Assembly: GCA_004335835.1 (NCBI GenBank)
Contig: RWJK01000451.1
Location: 1 to 64,000 of the forward strand
Direction of reading: 5' to 3'
Length of the DNA: 64,000 bases
Source: Scenedesmus sp. ARA3
Taxonomy: Eukaryota > Chlorophyta > Chlorophyceae > Sphaeropleales > Scenedesmaceae
Shown: piece by piece, positions 12,101 through 24,800 of the stretch
How the letters are laid out: each line of letters starts with the position of its first letter
How positions within the stretch are numbered: position 1 is the first letter of the stretch
Notes under the pieces: generated by a model
Database searches by the model: none
Seen by the model: only the letters and a program-made list of their open reading frames with translations
What the model was told of the DNA's origin: nothing
Made by a program: the position numbers and the translations under genes

Positions 12101-15100
12101 TCCTCCTGGCTGTCTAGCAGCGTTCCAACAGCTAATTGAGGGTGGCCGGCAGTGGCAGCCGTGCCGCCGCTTGCTGCTCCTGCAGGGCCGGCCAGCAGCT
12201 GTCGTGCGCACTGGCAGACCGACTTGACTGCAGCGATGCGCACTTTGTCGTCATAGTCCTGCAAGCGCACAGCAGCTTCGCGCACAACCTGCAGCGCAAC
12301 AAGGTAGCAGCAGGCGCAGTGGGCACACAGCAAACTGAGCAAGCGCATCAGAGGTTGCAACGCATGCTCACACGGCTGGTGATGCCTGACTGTGCGAGGG
12401 CAGTGCTGCACATCACTGCTCACCTTCTCTTGCCGCTCAGAGCTGCCAGCAGCTGCAACCAGCGTGGGCGCAAACTCCACAAGGTGCAGCCGAATGCCCA
12501 CCTGCAGAGCACAGCAGCAGGAGCAGGAGAGACAACGCTTTGATGGGATCCTGCAAGCCGCAACAGTGAATGTTCAGTGTGATTGTGACTGCACCACTCA
12601 CATGCAATTCCGGCACACATGCCCTTTGAAAGCAAGACACCGTCTGTATCTGTGTCTCTGCCGAGCTCCTGTGCAAGGGACCACAGGCAAAAGTTTGCAC
12701 ACCAATTACCACCGCACCCCACCTCGGCATCCTTGAAGCGGTGCAGCAGCTCATCAAACACGTCGCCGTACTCAGCCACCAGCCTGTTGCCCGGCACGCT
12801 GAACAGCTGGCACACCAGCTGCGTGGCCTCAGCTCGCTTGCCGGGGTCCTCAGCCAGCATCTCACTGGTCATGTGCGGGATGACAGGCAGCAGCACCTGC
12901 GGCACGGCCTGGTACAGCTGCAGCAGCGACAAGCGGCAGCAGCACGCGGTGCAGCGAGCGGCAGCGACAGCAAGTTAATGCAGAGCGCCGAGCGGCACAG
13001 AGGTTGCTAGCAGCGCACAGCTGCAGGCGCGTGCTGCAAACAGTGAGCGCAAGTTATGTGATGCTGGGAGCAGCAGTTCATGATCAACAGTGCAATGCCG
13101 CCGCGTGTACTGCTGGTGGGAGCTGGTGCCGGTGGTGCCGGAGGCGCAGGCTGGTCAGGTGCAGGCTGGTCACCTGGTAGATGAGTGTGTAGCAGTGCTG
13201 GTGCAGGTCTGAGTTGCTGGAGATGGGGCTGAGGATGAGCGTGGTGAGGAACTTCTGCAGCTGCGGCTTTAAAGCAGCCTCGCAGCTGCGCAGCAAAGCC
13301 AGCGCCATCCTGCAAGCAGCACAGCAGCGCGAGCAAGTGCAGCGCTCGCTGGACGACTAGGTGCATGCACTGTACACCACATTATGCATGCTGTCCTGCT
13401 GCGTGTTACTCGCTGCCTGCCCCTGGCTGCTCTGGCACAACACAGCACGCTGCACAGCGCACAGGCAGATGCATGCAGCAGCCAGCAATGAGGAGCTGTG
13501 TAGCTTTGCAGGCTCTGCTTGTACCACATTGTGCAAAGAGCAGGCCATACAACTCACTGGCATGCTGCAGGGTTCTCCTGGCTCTTTGGTGGCACCAGGT
13601 GCGACAGCAGCACCTCCAGCTGCGCGTCTGTAGCACCAGACTCATCACCAATCAACCCATTCAGCACCTGGCGGCAGCAGCAGCGGCAGCGGCGGCAACA
13701 GCAGTTCAAAAAGATGATGCATGGCTGCCGAATGGACCATGTGAACCTGTGCTGTTGAACAAAAATTAAAACGACGCTTGTGGATGCCTGCTAGCAGCAC
13801 TGCTGCCTGCTGCCACATGATGACGCAGCAGCTGCAAGTGCTCTGCCACACAGCTCCTCACGTGCTCAGTCGCCAGCGCCATCAGGCTACCTCTTGTGGT
13901 TGCACATGCATGACTAAACAATCATATGGTTTCTTGTCCGCCTGCTGGGTGATGGCAGAATCTGCCATGCTCTGCCATCATGCTGCCGCTGCTGCTGCTG
14001 CTGCTGTTTCCCGCCAAAAAACGCAGCTGCACAGTTGCATGTATGTTCGAGCTGCTCACCTCCAGAACCTGTGGTCCTGCGTGAGGCTGGCTGCCAGCAC
14101 TGCAAACAAGGAAAAGAGGCGCAGTATGGTGAGTCAAAGCGCGGTTGCACGTTAATTCGAACCGTCCAAGGTAGGCAGCTGCTGCTGCATGTCTTGTTGT
14201 TACGCAGCTGCAACAGCACAAGCATCTGGCAGAGCCTGATGGTGCACGCAGGCACAACTGTGATGAGCTTGCTGTCAACAGCTATGAGCGTTGCTTGAGC
14301 TGTGTGCAGTACTGTCTGCTGCTGCTGCTCACTTGATGCACTGCAGCAGTCCACGGACCCAGTCCAGCACCATATCTTCTCTGCCCATGTCCAGCAGCAG
14401 GTAGTAGCTCTTAGTCTGCACACGGGATTCATAACAACAGCAGTTGCATGTGTTGCGCGTGCTTCTCCCCTATATGCTAGATCAGTGAGTTTGGTGTACT
14501 GCAATAAACTGCAAGTAAGTCGTGCTGCAGAAGCCTGACTGACATGCTGCTATTGCTGCTGTTCTTGAAATGGGATCCGGCCATGTGTGACCTTTAGCCA
14601 CTGCAAGCTCGTATTCTGCATCTATAACATATTCCAAGGTTCATCAGCAACTTGCCTGGCTGATGGTCTGCAGCACTGACACTGCAAGTTCAAACATTGG
14701 AGCCTGATACTCCTGCACCAGCTGCACGCTCCACAGCAGCAAGTCGAACACGGGCTGCAGCAACAGCAACACAAGGTGGTTGGGTTTAATGCCACACAGA
14801 CGGAGCCGGCGTAGCAGACATGTTGCAAGCTCACTGCACATGAATCATGCACGGTGTGCATGACAGCTGCCTGCTGTTAGGTGCTCACCTCTAGCTCCTT
14901 GTCCTCGTATGGTGTGTCAGGCGCATAGACACGCAGCATGTGGGCCAGACACACTGCTGCATACATTCTAACGTCCTTATGCTTGCTGCCGAGGATGTGC
15001 TTGTCGATGAGCAGGGCTGCCAGTCCTGCTGCTGCAGAGCCCAGTGCTGCAACATCCTGTGGCGCCTTCTCCAGCACGCCGGCAGCCAGCTTTAGATGCT

Positions 15101-15200
15101 TGAGAACAACATCTCTGCTCTTAAGATTGCTGCGCAGCTTCGACACTGCACGAGCTAGGTCCTCCCCGTCATGCTCAGCGAAGTCATAGGCATCCGCCAT
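5381..15200 (-). CDS. PDS5: Sister chromatid cohesion protein PDS5
   Basis: Large gene with many exons for the cohesin regulator PDS5, a HEAT-repeat protein that works with WAPL and SCC3 to control cohesin loading and release. The start ATG at 15200 gives MADAYDFAEHDGED, followed by a helical segment with the typical PDS5 wording HKDVRMYAAVCLAHMLRVYAPDTPY. Later exons keep the HEAT pattern: about 12735-12925 (PQVLLPVIPHMTSEML), about 12190-12290 (DYDDKVRIAAVKSVC), 11345-11570, 10840-11090, 10440-10700, 9690-10240, 9000-9340, 8570-8800, 8030-8310 and 7150-7370. The last two exons (about 6545-6950 and 5381-6320) encode a long disordered tail rich in Ala, Gln and Lys/Arg, with an 11-Gln run, ending VTRRRPA. 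They belong to this gene: the donor GTGAGT at about 6546 (phase 1) joins the CTGCAG acceptor near 6312 in frame. No Tudor domain, present in some plant PDS5 proteins, was seen. Exact exon count not resolved. Confidence 0.88.
6074..6106 (-). repeat. (CAG)11 coding for polyglutamine in the PDS5 tail
   Basis: Eleven CAG codons in the last PDS5 exon give an uninterrupted Gln run. Unlike several other arrays in the window this one is inside an exon and away from a splice site. Confidence 0.85.
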
Positions 15201-16105
15201 GGCTTGACGAGTGATCAACGACAATCAATAATTCCCATTACGTTGTATCACACTCTTTCGCGACAACGAGCAGAGTGACCTCAGTGCTGCTCATCACAAC
15301 GCGTCTCCCTGTACACACTAGAGGCCTGAACAAAGCTGTATAGCAGATTGGAAGCCTAGACATACAGTTTCCGTGGGTCGCACTGGTGTGACAAGGGTTC
15401 GGTTTTGAATGCTAAAACCTACGGCAAGTGTGGAAGCTCAGCCGGAGGTGGTGTGGTGACCCTGGCGAACCTGCCATGAGTTTGTGCAGAAACATGCGGA
15501 TTCAGCCAAATAACCGAGGATTGTCTGTGTGATGCCCTGTTGCTATACATATACGAGAGGACCTTGGGAACATCTGCTCCTTGAGGTGCAACCCCAACGG
15601 AAAGGCAGGGTCTGATACAGGGTGCTATGCCAGGGGCAAAGGCAGGTTGATATAATCTGTATCAAAGCACCCCGGACCCACTAGCTCCACCCTTGTATGC
15701 AAGGACATTCTGCTTCTTGCAGGACACTCCTGCTGCAACAGCAATTGCTCACTCCTTGCAACCGTGTCACAACATACTATGTTTAGCAAGCGTGCACAAC
15801 CTCAAGGAGCTGGAAAGCAGGTCGGGGCACGCTGAAATGCATCGATCACTACACATTCACATCTTGTCATAATGGACAATGCAACTTCAGCTGAAGCCTT
15901 TGCCACTTCAAAAGCATGTCTTGGTTGCAGCACAGAGCACTAAATTGGCAATGCCCCTGGCATCACAGCATTTGCATTCACACAAGGGCCCATACTCCAT
16001 ACAGCAGCACATGTGCCGCTGGACATGCCATGTCTGCCATCGCAGCTGCTGCGACCTTAACAACTCATCGTGCTTCTTGCACTGGCAGTGCCATCCTCAC
16101 AGGCT
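15201..16105 (-). promoter_or_regulatory. PDS5 promoter and upstream gene's 3' region
   Basis: A 905-bp spacer between tandem minus-strand genes. It should contain the PDS5 promoter and the 3' UTR of the helical-repeat gene. No TATA box or minus-strand TGTAA was recognised. It holds one copy of a 24-nt near-palindromic element at 15377-15400. Confidence 0.4.
15377..15400. repeat. Near-palindromic 24-nt dispersed element, copy 1
   Basis: GTCGCACTGGTGTGAC followed by AAGGGTTC, about 180 bp upstream of the PDS5 start. It matches the element at 27616-27639 at 22 of 24 positions; the two differences are transitions inside the palindromic core. Could be a factor-binding site or a transposon-end remnant. 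Confidence 0.45.
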
Positions 16106-18614
16106 TCAGGTGTACTTGATGCGGTCTGGCTGGCCCTCTGGGAGATGTGCGTCTCCGCTGATGGTGTTGTCACCTGTGTGACCAAGCTCCTGCAGGCCCT
16201 GCTTCACGCTCTCCACGTGCTGCTGGTGCATGTCAGACCCCAGGCCTGCAGTGAGCAGCAGCATGGCAAATTCAAGCGCACTGGAGCACAGTGCCTGACT
16301 TTGTCCATTTACATTGTGTCCTGCAACCTCTGCAGCAGTGCAATGGACACGATTGTTCCAAAACAGAGTGCCCTTATGTACCCTGTGAAAACCCATTTCT
16401 TCAAGTCTAGCTGTTCTGCCCTTCACCTGCCAGCCTCTCATTGATGGCATCCAGCAGCAGCACACCAGGGCTGTGGTCAGCGTGGCGCAGGCCCTCCACC
16501 TGGCGCAGCACCGGCAGCAATGCAGGTGCAATTATTTGAGGGTAGATGCACCCACGCTGCTCAAGCATGGTTTTGGCGCGTGCAGCTCAGCAGAGTAGCC
16601 TACTGCTAGTGAAGGTATGTTGTACTGAGACAATGAATGCATTGCAAGCGCCGCCACAGTTTCCTGGCTGTAGTTTGCACGGCTAAAGCAGGCATACACA
16701 GCTTTGTGTTTGTTGGGACCCAGCAAACGCATGCCGCATGTGCATGCCGCATGTGCTGGCCAGCCTGCGTCTCCTGCGCAGCTGCTATCACAAACTGGCC
16801 TCACCAGCTCCTGCAGCTGCTGCGGCTGCAGCTGCCCCACGCCCGGCATGAGCCCCCGAGCCAGCTCATCCAGCACCAGCTGGTCAGCAAACTGCAGCCG
16901 GCCCAGCACGCCGATGGTGCGCGCCAGCACCTCAGGCGGGGCACTGCCAGCGATGCCCACCGCCATGTCTGCGCACAGGCAGCAGCGAGCAACCAAGTGT
17001 CAGTGTGCACAGCAGCTGCCAGGGGCTTCGCTTGAAGCAGCACTTGTAGCAATCCTCTGCGCCGCACGGTGCGCTGACAGGGGAGGACAGCCTGCACAGG
17101 CGGTGCATCTGGTGCACAGGCGGTGCATCTGGTGCACAAGCGGTGCATCTGGTGCACAGGGAGCTGCAGCTTGTTGCAAACTTGCAGTCTCTCTGCAAGG
17201 GCCTCTAGAAAGCTCTGTGAACGGCGCACTCGCAGCAAAAGGGCCACAAGTTGTTGCACTGCACCCCCATCCCCCCTCTCCCGCAGGCTGGCAGCTGGAC
17301 ATCATGAAAGCAAGGTGCATCGCCGTGCTCTGCTGCTAGCTGGTGCCTGAGGGCGTGTGTCTCACCTGCCAGCATCTGGAAGGTGGGCGAGCCGTGCACC
17401 TTGTGCAACTCCTCCTTGCTCATGCCCTGCACGCAGCGCTCAACCTGAGGCAGCAGGGTCCAGCATTGCTTGAAGGTGCATAAATGTGCATTTGTTGTAT
17501 ACATCGTCCTTTACAGGAACCATAACTCAGCGACTTGGCAATCAGCGTGAGGCAGGCGCAATGCCCATGAAGCAGTGCAGGATGCATCGTGGCAGCTGCT
17601 GCAGCATGCTCTGTCGGCTCAGATGATGCAGCGACCAGCAGCAGCAGGCAGCAGGTCACACGGTGTGCTGCTAGCATGGAGCTGAGGTTATGTTTGCCAG
17701 CAGCACATCGCGCTGCTGGCAGATCAAACGGCGAGCTCGTGCGGCAGACCTATCAATTCCGACGCCAGTGTGCAGCTCACCTGCGCCAGTGCAGCCTCAA
17801 CGGCTGGTGTGTTAAAGTCCTTGCCGGCAGACTCCACTACACCCAGCACAGCTGACAGGTCGCCACGCTGCCCTGCCTGCAGGACAGCAGCGTGCCAGTG
17901 CATGCATGTGCAGTAGCTGTTGTGGCGGTACCTTGTCACTGTGCAGCAGCTGTTGTGACGACAACTTGTTTGAATCTGTGTGTCTGCATTACTATGCTAC
18001 ATAGGCACAGTTAGTGTTCTGATGTTGCAGGTGAACCGATGCCACGACAAGCACAGGCAGCGGGCCAGCAGGTTGATCTAACACACACTTCTGCTAAATT
18101 AGACCGGCACACTGGTTGCTTGGCTAGAGTGCGGCCACCACATGGTTGCCAGTGCTGCCTACCTCCTCAAGTTGCTTGGTGAAGCTGTTAGCTGACTGGC
18201 TTGAAGAGCCTCCAGCATTGGAGCTCCATAGCCGGCTGGGGCCGCCTATGTCCCAGCAGATCTGGCTGGTCGGCTCCAACCTGGCGTCAGCAGCCTGTGC
18301 ATGCATTGCAACAAGCAGCGCCATCACAACACATGCACAGCCGTGCCTGGTCTCCTAACCATGCAATGTTTGCAGCTTAATGAAAGTATTCAAACCAGGG
18401 TTGAGTCACGTTGGCCTTGAAAATGCCAGAAGCAGCGCCATGTCTGCCTCAAATGTTGGCAGTCATTGTGGTGGTGACCAGCAGCTGCATGCTGCCAACA
18501 GCGCACCAGAGGACTCCGTGCCGCTGCAGCTGTAGAAGAGTAGATGATCTGCGAGGCAGCTGCTTTGTGTGCAGAAGACACGCATGCCAGTAGCATACGC
18601 GAAGCTCGCAGCAT
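16106..18614 (-). CDS. Putative organelle-targeted helical-repeat protein (FASTK/RAP-like)
   Basis: The ATG at 18614 opens a sequence typical of a mitochondrial or plastid transit peptide: MLRASRMLLACVSSAHKAAA, then more Ser, Ala and Arg with no acidic residues. Exons near 18170-18285, 17765-17880, 17370-17450, 16805-16970 and 16445-16535 encode short helical segments such as SANSFTKQLEEV, AVLGVVESAGKDFNTPAVEAALAQ (shown in part), CVQGMSKEELHKVHGSP and VLARTIGVLGRLQFADQLVL. The last exon runs from SDMHQQHVESVKQGLQE to a stop at 16106. The pattern of a helix pair followed by an FN-x-xx-V-x-xAL segment, and the LARTIGVLGRL wording, resemble the FAST-kinase/RAP repeat proteins that handle RNA in algal organelles. 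No C-terminal RAP domain is visible. The family call is inference; other organellar helical-repeat families are possible, and the joins are approximate. Confidence 0.5.
17101..17160. repeat. Three tandem 20-bp units, each a short hairpin
   Basis: Three copies of CGGTGCATCTGGTGCACAGG (one with G to A at position 19) in an intron of the helical-repeat gene. Each unit holds GTGCA and TGCAC arms around a 5-nt loop. Confidence 0.85.
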
Positions 18615-19596
18615 GGTGACAGGCCTGTCCGTGGTTTGCGTTCGTGAGCTTGCGAGGTCGCACGCCGAATATGAAAATGAGACGTCCTTTCGTCGATTAT
18701 ACTGAACGCAGATTGATATTCGGTCAGCGTGTTACCTGTGCCGCCAAGGTGCGACGTCATGCCACCAGCAGCAGGCGAGCAACAGTCACTGCTGCACTGA
18801 GTGCAGCTGCAGCACGACTGTGCTTGCACAAACATTTGCAGGACGTGCAAGAACATGGCACGCATTGCAAACAACACAACCATGAAGTGCAGATCACGCA
18901 AAATGCACCATCAACCGCTCCTGGCATACCTTGACACCAGATCAATTCGTGCTGGCAGACAGCGCTGAAAGCTGCCCCAGCCAGCTCGCAGTCATGCCAG
19001 CACCTCATTGTTGCATACTTGATCTAGCCCGCTCTGAAAAGCAAGCCGCACATTGCTGTGCCCTCTTCATCTGCACCAGACCCAGCGGGCACGCCAATGT
19101 CATGCTAAAAGATTGCACATGCTGCCTTCACACATCGTGTGCAACTCACTATCCAAAGCACACTCTTCCCCTGTCTCTCCAGCATGCCCCACCTAGCCTG
19201 AATGCCCTCAGGCCCCTCAAGCAGCACACTGATCTGCAACACTAGCCCACATGTTCAGCCCTTGTTGCTGGCTGCTACAGCCAGCACCCGACTACAGTAG
19301 CTGATAAGCCCAAGTGCCCCGTCAAGCTGGCAGCGCCAGCTTCTCATTGTTTTGCCAGCTCTGCACGCGACAAAGCAGCAGCAGCAGCAGCAGCAGCAAG
19401 ACGCATGAGTGAAATACCGCCACACAGCAACATGCTGCTTGATTGTCAGCGTCATGCAGCGCGGCGTCCGCAAATACTCTGCTGCAAGCAAACTGTTCAC
19501 ACCATCAGCATACCAAATCAGCTGACACTGCCGTGTCACCGCGCGGTGCACATGTTCACAAGCAGCTGTGAGTAAAAATTGTCTTCCTGCCAGGAG
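18615..19596 (-). other. ERD2 3' region and upstream gene's promoter
   Basis: A 982-bp spacer between tandem minus-strand genes. Much of it is A/C-rich on the + strand, as expected for the G/T-rich 3' UTR of the minus-strand ERD2 gene. It contains a short AGC array near 19377-19400. No TGTAA signal and no coding segment were seen. Confidence 0.45.
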
Positions 19597-21341
19597 CTAC
19601 ACCGCTGCTGCACGCACCAGGAAGTAGTAGTAAAAGAAGTCGCAGTAGATGATGGTCTGCACCACGCCACACGTCCACACTGCAGCACACAGATACGCAG
19701 ACGCAGCTGAGTGAGTAATGTACGGGAAAGGAGGTTACTGCTGCTGGATCAAGACTTCAAGGGTGCTACTTACATAGCGTAACCATGCATGTCGACTGTG
19801 CTCAGCAGTGCTCAGCAGAACCACGCCACAGTTGCACCACAGCATGAAGCAAGCTCCTTGCACCGTCATAAAACTGCCTGAAGCACCCAACAGTTCAGCA
19901 CCCAACATGCCCCAGCAGCCGTCATAAGTGCTACCACAGCAACGTAGCTGCGCATGCTTTGCATGCAAGCATGCGGGCAGCTTGCCCCTGCAGCTGGCTG
20001 GTGCAGTGCGCTCACCCAGCCATTGCCGGTAGTGCTTCTCCGTGAAGAAGCGGTAGATCCAGTTCAGGATGTACAGCCCGCGGTAAGACCTGGCAGCATC
20101 ATAAACATGACGGCAGCGCTGAGCAAACAGAAGAGCTAAGCAGCTTCAGATGCCCTCAAGTGCAATGCTGCAGGAAGCACTGATGGCCTATGTCGCTTCT
20201 GCTGTACGGTGCATGGGCATGCACTGCCTGCATCAGACATAACTCCTGCCAGTTGCTGTGGTTGGGTTGCTGCAGTACAGCACGGCTCCTTGGATGTCAT
20301 GTTACAGCTGCTGGGGCTGCGGCCAGCATGCTGCTCTGTGTGGTGCTCATCTCTGCTGTGCTGCTGTGGTTTGCTGTGCTGCGCACCCGAGCAGGAACAC
20401 GTAGTTGCCTGTCAGGTTGTCGATGTTCTGCGTCCGCTGCAGCAGCACCAGCTGCGGCATGATGGCCACGGCCTCCAGGTAGATGGAGAACGTCCACAGC
20501 ACCTGCAAGCAAATCACACTATCTTTTACACACAAATGACAATGCAGCAACGGACAGCTAGCCTAATCAGTGCACAGTCGTGAAAGCGCTTGAGAGTGTG
20601 CTGAACATCTATGTGTGCAGGCCTTGTGCTGAAAGCTGCACTGCTGCATCCGGCCTATACTGCTGCTACTGCTGCTGCAGCCCCCCTGCTGCTGTTGCAG
20701 GCCCAATGGCTAGCCATTCAGTGCTGACGCTTCTGACCATGGCAGCAAAACCGACACTCCTGCAGCTTCCTCTTGCCAACAAGGGATGCGCCATACCTCC
20801 AGTACTGTGTATACATGTGACGTCGCCAGCGCAAGCACGGCTGATGGTGCCACCAGCAGCAGGTACTTGAACGTATCCTGCTCCTTGTCGTAAGTGAGCT
20901 TGATGATGCGGTCGTATCGCATGTAGTACACAATCGCTGAGGAGGTGCCCAGGAACACCAGCTTCATGACCGTGTTGTATCTGCAGTAGACAGCAAGGAG
21001 GCAGTTGTCAGTTGGCAGCTGCACTGCTGCATCCTTGCGTCTGCTGGCCTCCAAGCCTGACTTACAGGCTCACGAAGTTGGTGAATATGTCCAGGTAGCG
21101 TGTGATGAACACCAGCAGGTAGAGCTCCTGCGTTTTGAGGGATATGCCTGTGCCAGTACAAAGCAGCAGCAGAGTGGATTGGCCCGAGGATCCAGTCTGT
21201 GTGAACCTGCTGCCTGCTTGTATTGCTTGAACGAGCGTATACTCAAATACCTCTACATGATTTGATCCCCGTAATCTTTAGCAGCAGGACTACGATGGAC
21301 AGCAAGTGCATCATGTCCCCTGCCAGCCTGAAGACGTTCAT
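19597..21341 (-). CDS. ERD2: ER lumen protein-retaining receptor (KDEL receptor)
   Basis: Six exons give a protein of about 209 residues, close to the family's usual 212-215. It is the seven-helix Golgi/ER receptor that binds escaped K/HDEL proteins in the Golgi and returns them to the ER in COPI vesicles. Start ATG at 21341 (MNVFRLAGDMMHLLSIVV). Recognisable blocks in order are KITGIKSCRG, SLKTQELYLLVFITRYLD, YNTVMKLVFLG, TYDKEQDTFKY, WTFSIYLEAVAIMPQL, RTQNIDNLTGNYVFLLG, SYRGLYILNWIYRFFTE and QTIIYCDFFYYYF. The last exon ends LVRAAAV with the stop at 19597. All junctions keep phase; donors are GTATTT, GTAAGT, GTATGG, GTGCGC and GTGAGC. The gene is divergent from the PP2C gene. I am confident of the family. 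Confidence 0.95.
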
Positions 21342-21833
21342 CCTGGCTGCTTTTCTCAACAGTAAGATCACAGAGTTTTTAAACAAATGTGCTGGAGTTC
21401 ACTGGACTACACAAGCAGCTAGACAAGCGGGAGTTCCAGTTAGTCAGCACAGAGCAAGGTATCGACAGACTCAAATTGCACGGTATGTAATCTGTAAGGG
21501 ATTGAGGAACATGTGAAATAAAGGGACGAAACAAACAGCAGCATGTTAAACATAGACCCCACGATGTCACCCCGTAGGTCTACCTCCGAGGGTGGTGCTA
21601 CACTGCCCATCGACCATCGCATCGGTTTAATATGTCATATCTGGACGTGATATAGCGGGCTGCTGTCGATCCTTACGGCTCTACTTTTCTCACTGTGCTC
21701 AATCCCCGGGAACCTCCCCCAGCGTCGCTTGCTTTGCTGAACGCACGAAGGGGTCATGAAAGCGATGACTGGTTGAGTGCGGCGGTGACTTGCTGCGTGC
21801 TGCTAATCACCACCGGGGACTTGTTTGGGCGAA
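21342..21833. promoter_or_regulatory. Divergent promoter region, ERD2 and PP2C
   Basis: 492 bp separate the ERD2 and PP2C start codons, which face away from each other, so both promoters and both 5' UTRs must fit here. No TATA box is obvious. Confidence 0.6.
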
Positions 21834-24800
21834 ATGGGCATCTGTGCAAGCGTGCGTACCCTGGTTCAGCACTTTGCACTCTTCAGCGATGCAATGGTGA
21901 TGTTTATGAGAAGTTAGCATGCTGAGCTCTGTCTGTCTGTCCCGCAGAAGCCCCAGGTAGAGAGTGCTGCTGAACTGGCACAGGCTGCAGCCCAAGAGCC
22001 TTCCGTGTCAGCCTTTGACGGGCACGTCAAGGGTGTGTCAGCTACAGATGTCAAGGTCAACGTCAGCAATCAGGCAGTAGAACATGCTGCCAGCCAGCCA
22101 AATGGCAGCACTGCACTTCTGTCCACACCAGCACCCGCAGCTGAAGCATCAGCAGGCAGCAGTATCGCCAGTTTTGTGCCAGAGCGAGGTGGAGCAGCAA
22201 GCATCACCGCAGCCGAAGCAGCAGCAGTTGCAACAGCAACAGGAGCAGCAGCAGCAGCAGCAGGACGGGCGCAGGTTTCCACTTGTGCGGGTGATGATGA
22301 CGAGCTGGTGCAGCGGGCAAAGTCGGCACCGTCTGCCGTTCCAGCGCAGGTGCTGCCAGGCGACAGCAGCGCGGCAGCTGCATCATCGCCACAAGCACCT
22401 GCAGCAGCAGCAACGGCAGGCTCAGGAGCGGACGCTGCAGCAGCAGCGGCAGCAGTGCACATGCCAGTAACAGCTGCTGAAGCCGTGCCGGCGCTCCAGC
22501 AGCCCGCAGCAGGCGCTGTGGACACCAGCCTCCCATGCACAACACAGGCTCCAGGAGCAGGAGCAGGGACGTGCAACATACAGGGCAGCCAAACTGTGCA
22601 AAGTGCGCTCGCGTCAGGCGTGAGCAATAAGGCCTCGCTGCCGCCGCGCTCAGTCAAATTCGCAGAGCAACAGCCAGGCAGCAGCGCAGACGCAGCAGCG
22701 GCCCCTGCGCCGCAGCCAGGGCGGGTCTCCTGGGGCGGCAGCAGCAGCAGCAATGGCGCCAGTGGGGGTCTGGACCAGCCGCCCCGGCCGCGCGGCCGCA
22801 TCCCTGGGCGCAGCCAGAGCAGCCTCAACCCTCGTGCGCGGTCTGACGGCGGGCAGATGAGCGAGGCGGTGCTGGCCAAGCAGGCAGACATCCTGCGCGC
22901 CAACAAGATGGGCAAGCTGCGGCAGCGGCGTGGCGGGCTGGACAGCAGCTTCGCAGCTATGCAGGAGGCGCTGGCCACGGGCGAGAAGTCGCTGGCGCAC
23001 GTCAACACGCGGGTGAGCTGGCGCGGCGGCTGGCTTGTGCAGTGCGGGGCTACAGCCGCCTTGTGACGCAGGTGCTGCCTACCTTGGGTGCTGCCTGGCA
23101 TGTGCATACTGCTGCAGTTGCTGGATGTGCGAGGTGCGAGGTGTATGACACATGGTTGCTGTGGTTTCTGCGCTGCTGGTGTTTGCTTGCGCCCTGAAAT
23201 ATGTTGAATCACACGTGCACTGTCTTCCGCAGGCTGCTGGCCTGAAGCACATTGGCTTCGGGCCCTTCAAGCGCGAGAACCAGGACGAGTTCTTCATCCA
23301 GGTCGGCGAGTTCGGCGGGCTGCACAGCAGCAACCTGTTCTGCGTGTTTGACGGCCACGGCACGTTCGGCAAGGACGCGGCACTGTACAGCCGGCAGCTG
23401 CTGCCGCGGCTGCTGGATGTGGAGATGACCAAGTACTTCCAGGTGCGCGCGGCTGTGTGGGAGAGTGTGAGAGATGGCTGGCTGCTGCTTGAGTTCCTAC
23501 TGCGACAGCAGCAGGGCAACCTCACCTGACGCTACTGCAGCATGCAGCTGGCTGTGCGGCAGCTGCCGGAGCTGGGAGATGATCTGCCATGCAGCTGCGC
23601 ATGTTCCGCAACGTGCCTTACCAGCCACTGCACTTCTTGCTGCGCTGTTGCAACTCATGCTTGAACAGTCTCAGGATGTTTGTTGCTGCCTGCTGTTGCT
23701 GCTGTGTGGTTGCTGCCTGCGTCGGGTGCTGCGTGCGCAGCGCGTCAACACCGACAGCGATGATGGGCTGAAGGGCGCAGTGGAGGTGCTCATCACAGAG
23801 GTCTTCGGGGAGACGGAGCGCAGCCTGTCACAGGTGCGCAGGCTGCAGCCAGCAGCAGTTGAGGTGCACTGCCGTCGCTGTGCTGTTCTCACCCTGCTGC
23901 AAGCATGTCAGCTGTAACAATGCAGGGCGCTCTGATTATGTGTTATGTGACCAGTGACATGACAGCATGCCGACTATGCATCGCTCGAGCACGCAACTGC
24001 TGCTGATTCTGCTCTGTGGGCACTGCTGCCTCTGTCGCTTCTTTTGGCTAGTTTGGTGTGAACCTGGCCAGCAGTGGCACCACAGCCTCAGTGGCCTACC
24101 AGCAGGGCAACAGGCTGTGGGTGGCGTCAGCAGGCGACTCTCGGGCCATCATGTGCAGCAGAGTGCGCGACCAGTGGCGTGCATTGCCGCTCACCATCGA
24201 CCACCGGCCACGCAGGGACAGCGAGCGCGAGCGGTGAGGCGGCTGGCTGCGGCAGGCACTGCAGGAGATGAGCAGCAGCAGCAGTGGCATCTGCGCAGTA
24301 GCAGCCAAACTGCAGAAGTATGCCTGGCTGTTGAGTAGCTGTGATCTGCTGGTGATGTGCCACTGTGTCCTGAGCAGACGGTTGGAAACACTGTGTTTAC
24401 AAAACCACTGCGGTATCACCCAACCGCAGCGTCTTGTACTTGTAATGTCACTGCCGTGATTCTTGCTGCTGCCCTGTCATGTGTGCAGCATCGAGGCGGC
24501 CGGGGCTCGCGTTGCACCCAAGCGGCTGCCATCGGGCCGCACAGTAGGCGAGCCACGCCTGTGGCTGCAGAACGCGCACGGGCCTGGCCTGCTGCTGTCA
24601 AGGTGCGCACAGTGGCTGATGATGGCTTGTGCAGGAGCAGTACAGACTGGATGCCAGCAGAACTGCCCCTGCAGCTGCACCAGCGTGCAGGGCTAGCCAT
24701 CTGGCGTCGGCGGCATGCTCCTACACCAAGCTCGTTGCCAGTTGCATATGCTGTCAGCTGCTGCTGTGCATTCATCACGTGTGGCTGCTGGCGTCACATG

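Noticed and set aside
15377..15440. tRNA gene suggested by GGTTC near position 15396
   Set aside because: No acceptor stem, anticodon arm or matching T-arm could be drawn around it.
22070..23212. 380-codon minus-strand frame over PP2C exon 2
   Set aside because: Antisense shadow of the low-complexity Ala/Gln exon; the + strand frame joins to clear PP2C motifs.
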